Notes under the pieces: model-generated
Told to the model about the DNA's origin: nothing
The model's input: the letters and a program-made list of their open reading frames with translations, nothing else
The model's database searches: none
DNA from: Rhodanobacter humi
GTDB taxonomy: Bacteria; Pseudomonadota; Gammaproteobacteria; Xanthomonadales; Rhodanobacteraceae
Direction of reading: 5' to 3'
NCBI RefSeq assembly: GCF_041107455.1
Contig: NZ_JBGBPY010000001.1
Coordinates: 2,852,001-2,916,000, forward strand
Length of the DNA stretch: 64,000 nucleotides
Translations under genes and position numbers: made by a program
Part shown: positions 36,779 through 45,339 of the stretch, one piece after another
Layout: each line of letters begins with the position of its first letter
Position numbering within the stretch: the stretch's first letter is position 1

Positions 36779-36924
36779 CAATGGGTCGACCCGGCAGTCG
36801 GGAGGCGGCGTGACGCCTCTTATATCCTGCGAATCGGTACCACCGCCAGCAGGAACCCCGGGGAACGCAGACCGGTCTATCGAGAAGCCGGTCACAGCAC
36901 GGCATGGATTACTGTACCGCGGGC

Positions 36925-36952
36925 TTGTGCTGGTGTTAGTTAAATGTAAAAT
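36925..36952 (+). promoter_or_regulatory. Candidate promoter of the gene at 37009
   Basis: TTGTGC (36925-36930) is followed after 16 bp by TAAAAT (36947-36952) in an AT-rich stretch within the divergent spacer 36779-37008. The leader would be about 50 nt. No promoter is clear for the opposite gene. Confidence 0.45.
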
Positions 36953-37008
36953 GCGATATACTTCAGTCCCCGCAATCGACTGATATCCACCGTATCGGAC
37001 CTTCTGCC

Positions 37009-37920
37009 ATGCGCCGCCTGCTTGTTCCACTGCTGCTGTGCCTGCTGCCGTTCGCGGCGGCCGGTCAGAGCGTGGACGATGCCAACGGCAAGCTGGCTGC
37101 GCAACTGCTGAAGCAGCCGCCGGCGCAGATGGCCGAAGTGCAGCCGGGCCTCGTGGTGCCGCTGTGGCGCGGTACGGATGGCCGCCTGTTCGTGCTCAAG
37201 GCGGACAACCGCAACGGCGTGCAGGCGCAGCGCAACGCACCACTCTCGTTTCATGTGGTCGACGCGTCGAGCGTGACCAGCGCCGGCCTGCAGTACGGCC
37301 TGACGCCCAACTGGCAGGCGCATGCCGATGTCAGCCAGCATTCCTGGATCAACAGTCCGCTGCGCGTGGTCGGCAGCGAGGTGGGCGCCACCTACCAGGA
37401 CGGGCGCTACAGCCTCGGCCTGAGCGTGGGCACCAACAGCACGCCAAACAGCCCCAGCCTGCCGCGCGTGCTGCCCGGCGTCGCGCCGGGCGTCGACGGG
37501 CTTTCCGGCTTCGACAGCAGCTCCCAGCTCAATGCGCACGGCCGTCTCGCGCTGGGCAGCAAGAGCGGCATCGACGTGGGGGCCAGTGTCGGCCGCATCC
37601 ATCTGCTGCCGGGCAACCTGCTGGGCATCAGCACGCTGGACCAGAAGGCGATCAGCTTCGGCGTCGACCACGGTCCGGTCAGCGGCAGCATCGTCGGCCG
37701 CACCATGCAACCGCTGGCTGGCGTGCCGGGCAACGGCTACGCCCCCGACCGTCGCTGGAACAGCATCGACCTCGGCGTGACCTGGCGTCTGCCGTGGCAG
37801 GGCTCGCTGAGCGTCGGCGCGCAGAACCTGTGGTCCTCGGGCACGCCGGCGAACACGCCGATGGGTCCCGAGCCGGACCAGTCGCGCACGCCTTACGTGC
37901 AGTATCACCAGGATCTCTGA
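37009..37920 (+). CDS. Exported protein of unknown function, possibly outer-membrane beta-barrel
   Basis: The 303-residue protein has a signal peptide (1-19, ending AAAGQS). The mature part is rich in Gly, Ser and Asn. It shows many short alternating strands such as GLQYGLTPNWQAHADVSQ, GATYQDGRYSLGLSVG and IDVGASVGRIHLLPGN, which is how small barrels look, but it lacks a terminal Phe or Tyr. I recognise no family. It is flanked by a promoter and a strong terminator and so is a single-gene unit. Confidence 0.75.
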   Translation: MRRLLVPLLLCLLPFAAAGQSVDDANGKLAAQLLKQPPAQMAEVQPGLVVPLWRGTDGRLFVLKADNRNGVQAQRNAPLSFHVVDASSVTSAGLQYGLTPNWQAHADVSQHSWINSPLRVVGSEVGATYQDGRYSLGLSVGTNSTPNSPSLPRVLPGVAPGVDGLSGFDSSSQLNAHGRLALGSKSGIDVGASVGRIHLLPGNLLGISTLDQKAISFGVDHGPVSGSIVGRTMQPLAGVPGNGYAPDRRWNSIDLGVTWRLPWQGSLSVGAQNLWSSGTPANTPMGPEPDQSRTPYVQYHQDL

Positions 37921-37945
37921 TCCGGCTTGCGGCGGAATCACCCTG

Positions 37946-37980
37946 ACGAGAACGCCGTCGCCCAGCGACGGCGTTCTCGT
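37946..37980. terminator. Bidirectional terminator
   Basis: A 16-bp perfect stem, ACGAGAACGCCGTCGC with GCGACGGCGTTCTCGT and a CCA loop, is followed by TTG. It lies between the plus-strand exported protein and the minus-strand sulfotransferase. Confidence 0.85.
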
Positions 37981-37999
37981 TTGACGCGCCGCACGGCCG

Positions 38000-39601
38000 T
38001 CAGCGGATCGATTGCGCCGCCAACGCCACTCGCAGCGGCTCCAGTTGCCGCGCGTAGCTGCGCCACTGGCCCAGGCCCCGCGTGTGGATCGATTCGCGCA
38101 CCTGCGCGCTGCTGGGCGTGGCAACCGGGGCAGCATTGCGCTCGGGCCTGAAGCAGGCTTCCTCGACAGCCAATCCACAGTGGGCCAAGACATCGCGCAC
38201 CGTCGCCTCGGTGTCCTGCACGAGTGCGTCGTACGGTACGTCGAGAAGGGCGCCCGGCAGCGTGGCTTGCCAGTGCCGCACCAGTCGCGCGTATTGCCCG
38301 TGGTAGTGCGCAAGCGCGTCCAGCTCGTAGCTGTACGGGGAGATGTTGCCGAACATCGCCTTGTAGTTGGAAAAGCAGGTATCCATGGGGTCGCGCACCA
38401 GGTGCAGGATGGGGGCGTGCGGCAGGGCGCGCCGGATGAAGGCGACCATCTGGATGTTCGCGGGCAGCTTGTCGACGTAATACGCCTTGCCCTCCGCCCG
38501 CCACTGGGTCTGCTTCAGGTAGCGCTCGCCAAGCTCGCGGTAGTCGATGCGATCGCTGCGCCGGATGATTTCCAGCAGACCCTCGGATCGAGCGGGCACG
38601 ACATCGGCGACCCAGTGCAACTGGCGCCAGAAATCGATGATTTCACCGGCCGAGGTGACTTGCGAGTGGCTGGAGAGGATCCGGTCCAGCAAGGTGGTGC
38701 CCGAACGGGGCATGCCCACCACGAAGATGGGGGTGGGGCCCGGTGGCCGTTCGACGCCCGGGCGCGGTTCGGCGCCGCCCGACATGCCGATCAGCGCCGT
38801 GGCGACCGCTTCCTCGGCCTCGGCATCGTAAGGATTCAGCGCATGCATGATTGCGTTGCAACGTGACAGCGCATCCCAGGCTTCCTCGTGGCGCCCCAGG
38901 TCGCCGAGCGTCTTGAAACGTGCGTACTCGAATTCCGCGCGCACGAAGCCGCGGTCGGCCTCCGCTGATTCGTGCGGCATCCGTCGCAATTGTTCCTCGA
39001 TCCATTCCAGCCGCCGGGATTCGGGGCGCTGCTTGCGCAGGTTGACCAGCACCGTGATGGCGTCGCCGAAGCGCGGCCAGCGCACAAGGTTGCGCTCCAG
39101 CAGTTCCTGCGCCTCGTCGATCCTGCCGCTGAACTGGAGCAGCAAGGCATACATGTGCAGTTCGCCCGGTGAATCGGCTCCCGCGCGCAGTGCCCGCTCC
39201 ATCAGTTCGCGCGCCCTGGCGATGTCGCCGATCGTGAAGCGGAGGTGAGCCTGGGCGGCCAGCAAGTCGGCGGGTGGTTCGGGCGCCTGTTCCAGCAGGT
39301 CGAGGCAGGCCCGCGCAACGATGATTTCGCCATTGGCAACAAGGTGTTGCGCGAGCGAGACGATCAGCGGTGCGTTGCGCGGAAGCCGGCTTGCGGCCTG
39401 CAAGAGCGGGCGGCTGGAGGCGCGGAAGCACCCGCGCTGGAACAGCACTTCGGCCAGTTCGATCAGCGTGGCGGTGTTGTAGGGCGCCTGGACGAGCCGG
39501 GATTCCAGGGATTCCTGGACACGGGCCAGCCGGGCTTCTTCCGATGCTTGATCCCGGGATTGGGGCCGCGGCGTGGCGGCTGTGGGTACCGTCGAGTTCA
39601 T
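38000..39601 (-). CDS. TPR-containing sulfotransferase
   Basis: The ATG at 39601 gives 533 residues. Residues about 25-270 are TPR-like helical repeats (IELAEVLFQRGCFR, AQAHLRFTIGDIARARELMERAL). A sulfotransferase domain follows, with the 5'-phosphosulfate loop FVVGMPRSGTTLLDRIL (about 285-300), DKLP and the 3'-phosphate site LVRDPMDTCFSNY. It would move sulfate from PAPS to a protein tyrosine, small peptide or sugar. The gene is divergent from a TonB-dependent receptor, a pairing common in Xanthomonadales. No signal peptide is seen. The start is uncertain because the ribosome site is poor. Confidence 0.88.
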   Translation of the reverse strand: MNSTVPTAATPRPQSRDQASEEARLARVQESLESRLVQAPYNTATLIELAEVLFQRGCFRASSRPLLQAASRLPRNAPLIVSLAQHLVANGEIIVARACLDLLEQAPEPPADLLAAQAHLRFTIGDIARARELMERALRAGADSPGELHMYALLLQFSGRIDEAQELLERNLVRWPRFGDAITVLVNLRKQRPESRRLEWIEEQLRRMPHESAEADRGFVRAEFEYARFKTLGDLGRHEEAWDALSRCNAIMHALNPYDAEAEEAVATALIGMSGGAEPRPGVERPPGPTPIFVVGMPRSGTTLLDRILSSHSQVTSAGEIIDFWRQLHWVADVVPARSEGLLEIIRRSDRIDYRELGERYLKQTQWRAEGKAYYVDKLPANIQMVAFIRRALPHAPILHLVRDPMDTCFSNYKAMFGNISPYSYELDALAHYHGQYARLVRHWQATLPGALLDVPYDALVQDTEATVRDVLAHCGLAVEEACFRPERNAAPVATPSSAQVRESIHTRGLGQWRSYARQLEPLRVALAAQSIR

Positions 39602-39762
39602 CAAGGGATGGTAGTTCCGCCGTTGGGTCGGCTCAATCGGTCCCTTTGACGCGGAACCGGGCATCTGCATCGCGACAGGCATGGGTTGCCAAGGCGTGGT
39701 CTTTCGAGTTATCGCAAATTAATACGACACATTTCCATTTAATGTCATGGTCTTGCAGATTA

Positions 39763-39791
39763 TTGCGAGATTGCTTGAGTGCAAACATAAA
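39763..39791 (+). promoter_or_regulatory. Candidate promoter in the divergent spacer before the receptor gene
   Basis: TTGCGA (39763-39768) is 17 bp from CATAAA (39786-39791). The whole 371-bp spacer 39602-39972 is AT-rich compared with the flanking genes. It contains no frame I accept and has room for a regulator site and a long leader (about 175 nt). I recognise no riboswitch in it. Confidence 0.35.
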
Positions 39792-39972
39792 GTTTTTGTT
39801 GACCAAGCATGTTCTCACGACTTATTTTTGCGTGAGGCAGGTTGTCCGTCGCAAGGATTTGTGAAGTTCCACTTCATGCTTGCGAAGCCAGGGGGCTTCC
39901 ATAGATCTGCCGGTTTGATGTGTTTGAAATGCATCAGTCGTCCGTCCTGACAATTATTTGGGGAGAAACACG

Positions 39973-42900
39973 ATGAGTATTCGCTACCGAGCCAGTGCTG
40001 GCGCCATGCGTTGGCGACCGACTGCCCTGGCGATCGCCATGGGCTTGAGCTTCAGCGGGGCCGCGCTTGCGCAGAGCACCGTCGGCAGCATTTTCGGTCA
40101 GGCGCCCGCCGCTTCGGGCGAGACCGTGATGGTCAGCAACACCTCCGGCTTCTCGCGCGAAGTGCCGGTGGACAGCGCGGGCCGTTACCGCGTCGATCAC
40201 CTGCCCGTGGGCACCTACACGGTTACCTTGAAGCAGAACGGCACGGTCGTCAGCACGCACGACAACGCCTACGTCTCGAGCGGCGGCGCCGCGGGCGTCG
40301 ACTTCGCCAGCGCCAGTACCAATGCCACCCAGCTGTCCTCGGTGACGGTCACGGCCAACGCGCTGCCCTCCATCGACGTCACCAACGTCAACTCGAGCAC
40401 GGTCATCACTGCGGCTGATTTGAAGCGGCTGCCGGTGGCGCACAGTGCCGAAGCCATCGCGCTGCTGTCGCCGAACACCACGTCGGGCAGCGGCTTCTTC
40501 AAGGGTACGTCCGGCCAGTCGCTGGTGTCGTTCGGCGGTTCCAGCGTGTCCGAGAACGCCTACTACGTGAACGGCTACAACGTTGGCGAGCCGTACAAGA
40601 ATCTGGGCGGCTTCCAACTGCCCTACGGCGCCATCGAGCAGCAGGAAACACTGACCGGCGGCTATGACGCCAAGTACGGTCGTTCCGATGGCGGCGTGAT
40701 CAACCAGGTCGGCAAGCGCGGCACCAATGACTGGCACTTCGGCGGCCAGGTTTCCTGGCAGCCGCGTTTCCTCGAGGGCGATCCGACCAACTACCGCTAC
40801 GGCAATCCCGCGATTCCGGCGTCGAGCAGCCTGGTCAACTACGCACCGGCCCCGAATGCGCCGGGCTCGCTGCGGCAGTACCGCAACAACAACAAGGAAT
40901 GGCAGACGATCTATTCGGCCTACGTGGGCGGCCCGCTGATCAAGGACAAGCTGTACCTGTTCCTGGCCGGTGAAACCACCAAGACCCAGGGCACCAATGT
41001 CGAGATCATCGACAACGGCAAGGTGCAGGACTTCCACGACAAGGAAACGAAGTTCTACGGCAAGCTGGACTGGAACATCACCGACAGCAACGTGCTGGAG
41101 CTGACCGCGCTGCGCAACAACACCAGCCTCGGCGCCGGCTCGACCTACAACTTCGACTACGACACCCTGCAGAAGGGTGCGTACTCCAGCAAGAACGACG
41201 TCACCAAGGACAACGCCCAGTTCTATATCGGCCACTTCACCAGCTACATCACCGATGCGGCCACGCTGAGCATCACCGCCGGCAAGGCGCATTTCCAGGA
41301 TCCGGTCGAGTACGGCAACACCAGCCCGCTGCCGTTCATTTCCCGCGGAAGCAATGCGACCCTGCCCGACGGTAGCCATCCTACCAATGCCCAGACCAAT
41401 ACTTCGTGGACTTCGCCCGGCGCGAAGAATTCCACCCGTGGCCTGCGCGTGGACTTCGACTACAAGCTGGGTGACCACGACCTGCTGGCCGGTATCGACA
41501 ACATGTACTACCGGGCCATCGATCAGGGTCCGAACCAGCAGAACCCGTTCAATCCGGCAGTGAACTACTACTGGCGCTATGCGGCTGGCAACGTGGTGCA
41601 GAAGCGCGAGATCGGCTGGGCGACCAGCATGACCATGTCGCAGAAGGCCTACTACCTGCAGGACAACTGGCAGGTGGCCTCGAACGTCTACCTGAGCATC
41701 GGCCTGCGCAACGACCGCTTCACCAACTACAACGATCTCAGTCAGACCTTCGTCGACGAGAAGAACCAGTGGGAGCCGCGTATCGGCGCCAGCTGGGACG
41801 TGTTCGGCGACTCCTCGTTCAAGGTCTACGGCAACGCCGGTCGCTACTACCTGGCGCTGCCCAACAATGCGGCGGAGCGCGCAGCCAACCGCTCGACCTA
41901 CCTCACCACCAACTACTCGTACACCAGCATCGACCCGGTCACGGGCATTCCGCAGGGCTTGACCCAGCTCGGGCCGACGACTTCGCCGGACGGCGAGACG
42001 GGTGCGCCCAAGGATCCGCTGCAGGTCGCCGCGCGCAACCTGAAGCCGGAGTACCTGGACGAGTTCATCGTCGGCTTCGACAAGAAGCTGGGCGACCACT
42101 GGGTCTATGGTGCCAAGGCGATGTGGCGTCAACTGAAGGCCGCGATCGACGACGAGTGTTCGCCGAGCCAGATCGACGCCAAGATGCAGGCCATGGGTGT
42201 AAATCCGGCACTGACAGCGGGTGCGACGAAGACGACGCCAGCCGGTCCCTATTACGATTCGCTGTACGGCGCCTCGTACTGCCGCTTGTTCAATCCAGGC
42301 CGTACCAACACGATGCTGGTCACTTCCAGCGACAGCAGCCACCCGGACATGCTCGTGCCGATGACCCTGAAGGACTGGGGCTTCGATCGTGGTGCCGTTC
42401 GCAAGTACGGCTCCCTGAACCTGTACCTGGAGCATCCGTTCGACGGCAAGTGGTATGGCCGGGTCGACTACACCTTCACCCGCGGCTTCGGCAATACCGA
42501 GGGTCAGGTGCGTTCCGACTTCGGCCAGGAGGACATTTCCAAGACCGAGGACTGGGACAGCTGGCAGCTGATGGACGGCCAGTACGGCGAGTTCGCCAAC
42601 GTGCGCAAGCACCAGATCCGCTTCCGCGGCGACTACGAGATATCGCCGGAATGGCTGGTCTCGGCCACCTTGCTGGTGCAGTCCGGCATGCCGAAGGAGT
42701 GCCTGGGTTACTTCGGTCCGCTGACCCAAGGCCCGGCCGGCTACCTCCCCGGTGGTGCGAACGACCCGACCGGCTACAACAACACGAGCACCGGCAACTA
42801 CCACTGGTGCAACGGCAAGCGCGTGCCGCCGGGTTCCAACGGCCACACGCCATGGACGGAACTGGTCAACTTCGGCGTGCATTACCGCCCGGCGTTCGCC

Positions 42901-43092
42901 GACCACAAGCTGGGCTTCAACCTGGACGTCTTCAATGCGTTGAACCAGCAGCGCGCGTTGCAGACCGATCCGTCGTTCCCCAGCTCCTTCAACCAGCTGA
43001 ACAACACGCTTTACGTCAACACCAACTACCAGCAGCCGCTGTTCACCACCCCGCCGCGCACCGTGCGGTTCTCGGTGACTTACGACTACTGA
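39973..43092 (+). CDS. Oar-like TonB-dependent outer-membrane receptor
   Basis: The ATG at 39973, 7 bases after GGGGAGA, gives 1039 residues. A signal peptide (1-34, cleavage after ALAQ) is followed by a carboxypeptidase-regulatory-like domain (35-115: GSIFGQAP, VDSAGRYRVDHLPVGTYTV). Next is a plug (about 125-240: ITAADLKRLPVAHSAEAIALLSPN, YYVNGYNVGEPYK) and a large beta-barrel ending VRFSVTYDY. This is the Oar/OmpA-like class of receptors that import large or peptide-linked ligands. It is transcribed alone and ends at a good terminator. The ligand is unknown. Confidence 0.93.
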   Translation: MSIRYRASAGAMRWRPTALAIAMGLSFSGAALAQSTVGSIFGQAPAASGETVMVSNTSGFSREVPVDSAGRYRVDHLPVGTYTVTLKQNGTVVSTHDNAYVSSGGAAGVDFASASTNATQLSSVTVTANALPSIDVTNVNSSTVITAADLKRLPVAHSAEAIALLSPNTTSGSGFFKGTSGQSLVSFGGSSVSENAYYVNGYNVGEPYKNLGGFQLPYGAIEQQETLTGGYDAKYGRSDGGVINQVGKRGTNDWHFGGQVSWQPRFLEGDPTNYRYGNPAIPASSSLVNYAPAPNAPGSLRQYRNNNKEWQTIYSAYVGGPLIKDKLYLFLAGETTKTQGTNVEIIDNGKVQDFHDKETKFYGKLDWNITDSNVLELTALRNNTSLGAGSTYNFDYDTLQKGAYSSKNDVTKDNAQFYIGHFTSYITDAATLSITAGKAHFQDPVEYGNTSPLPFISRGSNATLPDGSHPTNAQTNTSWTSPGAKNSTRGLRVDFDYKLGDHDLLAGIDNMYYRAIDQGPNQQNPFNPAVNYYWRYAAGNVVQKREIGWATSMTMSQKAYYLQDNWQVASNVYLSIGLRNDRFTNYNDLSQTFVDEKNQWEPRIGASWDVFGDSSFKVYGNAGRYYLALPNNAAERAANRSTYLTTNYSYTSIDPVTGIPQGLTQLGPTTSPDGETGAPKDPLQVAARNLKPEYLDEFIVGFDKKLGDHWVYGAKAMWRQLKAAIDDECSPSQIDAKMQAMGVNPALTAGATKTTPAGPYYDSLYGASYCRLFNPGRTNTMLVTSSDSSHPDMLVPMTLKDWGFDRGAVRKYGSLNLYLEHPFDGKWYGRVDYTFTRGFGNTEGQVRSDFGQEDISKTEDWDSWQLMDGQYGEFANVRKHQIRFRGDYEISPEWLVSATLLVQSGMPKECLGYFGPLTQGPAGYLPGGANDPTGYNNTSTGNYHWCNGKRVPPGSNGHTPWTELVNFGVHYRPAFADHKLGFNLDVFNALNQQRALQTDPSFPSSFNQLNNTLYVNTNYQQPLFTTPPRTVRFSVTYDY

Positions 43093-43120
43093 TACAGCAG
43101 ACAGTTAGCAACGTTCTGCA

Positions 43121-43151
43121 GCCACCGGCCGTCATGGCCGGTGGCTTTTTT
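43121..43151 (+). terminator. Rho-independent terminator after the receptor gene
   Basis: GCCACCGGCC (43121-43130) pairs with GGCCGGTGGC (43136-43145), followed by TTTTTT. Confidence 0.93.
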
Positions 43152-43317
43152 GTGGGCGGTCGTGACACGGGATGTGCCGGTGCGTGTGGCCAGGTGTGTC
43201 GAAGGACGGTTGACGGATACGGGATTCGTCAAAGGAGCACGCACGCTGTGGGCTGCGCACGCAGGTGCCAGATTCGTTGGCCCGAAGCCCACCCGGGTGA
43301 TGGCTTCGGGACCCGGG

Positions 43318-44220
43318 TCAGTTCGCGGTGCGGATGCGCAGGTCGCCGCTGAAGGTCTCGACGTTGATCGAGCCGCTGCCGTTGCCGAGGCGGGCATCGA
43401 GCTTGCTGCCGGGGCCGTGTTCGGATTTCTGCGCGCTGCCGAAATCGCTGCGCAGGTCGCCGCTGAAGCTGCTGGCATGTACGGTGGCGGAGGTGCCGGC
43501 GGGCAGTTGCAGCTGCACGTTGCCGCTCATGCTGTCGATGCCGAGCTTGCCGTCCGGCGCGAGGCCGCCGGCGATCTGTACGTCGCCCGACACCGTGCTC
43601 AGCGTGAGCTGGCGCCACGGGCCACCGCTGGCCTGGATGCGGCCGGAGATGGTCTGCAGTTTCGCCTGTTCCCCCAGCACGGGGGCGAGGATGTCGCCGC
43701 TTACCGTCTGCAGGCTGGCCTGCATGGCATGGCCGGCGAGTTCGATGTTGCCGCTGACGCTGTCGACGCTTAGCGAGGGCGTGCGCGCGTTGATCCGCGC
43801 GCGGCCGCTGACCGTGTTGACGACGATGCCGCCGCCGTCCATGCCGTCGATCACCAGCGGTGCGCTGACCACGCGCACGTCCAGCGTGGCGCCGCGTGGC
43901 ACGTGCAGGTCCAGCACGGTCGGCGCCATCCGGTTGTCGCTGCCCCAGTTGAACCAGCCGCCGCCCCCCTGGGGCTGCACCTCGATCGCGAGCTGGCCGT
44001 CGCTGCCGGTGATCGCCAGCGGCTTGGCGCCGTCGCCGAGCTGGCCGCCCACCTGCACCGACGGGCGATCCCAGGCGGTGACGCGGACCTCGCCGGAGAC
44101 GTTGCTGATGCTGATGCGCGCGGTGGGCGTGGCGGCATGCTGCAGGTTGATCGGCGTGTCGGCCAGGGCCTGGCCGATACACAGGCACAGCAGCAGGGGA
44201 GCGTAGCGTGGGATCTTCAT
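43318..44220 (-). CDS. Exported DUF4097-type beta-helix protein
   Basis: This is a 300-residue protein with a signal peptide (1-20). The rest is a right-handed-helix-like series of turns, each containing VSG or ISG (ISNVSGEVRV, VNTVSGRARI, VDSVSGNIEL, LQTVSGDILA, LSTVSGDVQI and others), the DUF4097 pattern. Such genes usually lie beside ECF sigma/anti-sigma pairs, as here: it is the third gene of the operon, 18 bp after the putative anti-sigma gene. Its function is unknown; envelope stress sensing is a guess. Confidence 0.85.
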   Translation of the reverse strand: MKIPRYAPLLLCLCIGQALADTPINLQHAATPTARISISNVSGEVRVTAWDRPSVQVGGQLGDGAKPLAITGSDGQLAIEVQPQGGGGWFNWGSDNRMAPTVLDLHVPRGATLDVRVVSAPLVIDGMDGGGIVVNTVSGRARINARTPSLSVDSVSGNIELAGHAMQASLQTVSGDILAPVLGEQAKLQTISGRIQASGGPWRQLTLSTVSGDVQIAGGLAPDGKLGIDSMSGNVQLQLPAGTSATVHASSFSGDLRSDFGSAQKSEHGPGSKLDARLGNGSGSINVETFSGDLRIRTAN

Positions 44221-44238
44221 GGTCGTTCCTGGCGTGGA

Positions 44239-44682
44239 TCAGCCGGCCTCGTGGACGAGATGGCGCAATTGCGTCTGTTGCTGTTCGGTGCGCGCCAGCA
44301 GGCGCTGCAGCGCGCGCGAATGGGGAGATTGCTGCATGGCCTGCTGCAGTTCGAGGCGGGCCGCGTCCAGCTCGATCGCCGCGCCGCTGAGGCGCGGGTC
44401 GGACGGATTCCACGCCGATTTCGCCAGCGCGGTTGCCCCATCCGTCGCCGTGGTGGCGTTGCGGTGCAGGCGCAGGCCGATGCTGCCGGCCAGCAGGAAG
44501 GCGCTGGCCAGCGCGGCGGCCAGCAACCAGGGCTGGCGCGTGGCGCGTCGCGTGGCTTGCGGCGCCGTCACGTTGCCGTCGTGCGCTTCCAGTGCGGCGT
44601 CGATCGCGCCCCACAGGTCGCGGCCAGGCGCGATCGGCTGGCGCAGGCTGCGCATCTGCTGTCGCCATTCGAATTCGTTCAT
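44239..44682 (-). CDS. Putative anti-sigma factor, single-pass membrane protein
   Basis: The product is 147 residues with a cytoplasmic N-terminus (FEWRQQMRSLRQPIAPGRDLW), one membrane helix (about 51-70) and a periplasmic helical part (SGAAIELDAARLELQQAMQQSP). The ATG overlaps the stop of the ECF sigma gene by 4 bp. Position and topology fit an anti-sigma factor, but the usual zinc HxxxCxxC motif is absent and no family motif is obvious, so the call rests on context. Confidence 0.7.
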   Translation of the reverse strand: MNEFEWRQQMRSLRQPIAPGRDLWGAIDAALEAHDGNVTAPQATRRATRQPWLLAAALASAFLLAGSIGLRLHRNATTATDGATALAKSAWNPSDPRLSGAAIELDAARLELQQAMQQSPHSRALQRLLARTEQQQTQLRHLVHEAG

Positions 44683-45260
44683 GGTGTTTCTCCCAAGGCC
44701 CGGCGCAGCAGTTGCCGCGCGCGATGCAGTTGCGCTTTGGACGTGCCGACGGCCATGTCGAGTTCGTTGCCGATTTCCTCGTGCCGCCAGCCTTCGATGT
44801 CGTGCAGCACCAGCACGGCGCGTGCGCGCGGCGGCAGCTTGCCGATGGCGCGCTCGAGTTCCTCGCGCTCGGCGGCGCAGAACGGTGTCTCGCCGTGTTC
44901 GGGCAGCTTGTCCTCGTCCACGAAGCCGACCGGGTCGGCGCGGCGGGCGCGGAGTTCCATCAGCGCCACGTTGATCGCGAGGCGGTACAGCCAGGTGCCG
45001 AACGCGCTCTCGTGGCGGAAGCCGGGCAGCTTTTGCCAGGCGCGCACGAAGGCTTCCTGGGTGAGGTCCTCGGCGCGGGCGTGGTCGTAGCCGGCGAGCC
45101 GGCACAACGCACCGTGGATGCGCTCGACATGCCGGCGATACAGCCGCTGGAACGCCAGCCGATCACCGGCCGCCGCCGCGTGTACGTCGTCGGTGTCGTG
45201 GTCAGCGGCAGCGGAGGCTGGCGGCATCGAGCGGTCGGTGGCGGGACAGGCGGCGATCAT
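44679..45260 (-). CDS. ECF sigma-70 factor
   Basis: From the ATG at 45260 this is a 193-residue ECF factor. Region 2 is HARAEDLTQEAFVRAWQKLPGF with FGTWLYRLAINVALMELR, and region 4 is LPPRARAVLVLHDIEGWRHEEIGNELDMAVGTSKAQLHRAR. A second in-frame ATG at 45227 is possible. It heads the operon with the putative anti-sigma gene and the DUF4097 gene. I could not find a clear autoregulated ECF promoter upstream. Confidence 0.93.
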   Translation of the reverse strand: MIAACPATDRSMPPASAAADHDTDDVHAAAAGDRLAFQRLYRRHVERIHGALCRLAGYDHARAEDLTQEAFVRAWQKLPGFRHESAFGTWLYRLAINVALMELRARRADPVGFVDEDKLPEHGETPFCAAEREELERAIGKLPPRARAVLVLHDIEGWRHEEIGNELDMAVGTSKAQLHRARQLLRRALGETP

Positions 45261-45298
45261 CTTGCCAGCTTGGATGCCGCCGCGGGCGCCAGGGTTTG

Positions 45299-45330
45299 CA
45301 TCGTCGCGGATGCATCGATCCGCGACGATG
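45299..45330. terminator. Hairpin between the pckG end and the ECF sigma gene start
   Basis: CATCGTCGCGGA (45299-45310) pairs with TCCGCGACGATG (45319-45330), 9 bp beyond the pckG stop codon. There is no T-run, so it may act as a Rho-dependent end, or as a dyad upstream of the sigma gene. Confidence 0.5.
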
Positions 45331-45339
45331 GGGTCATCG

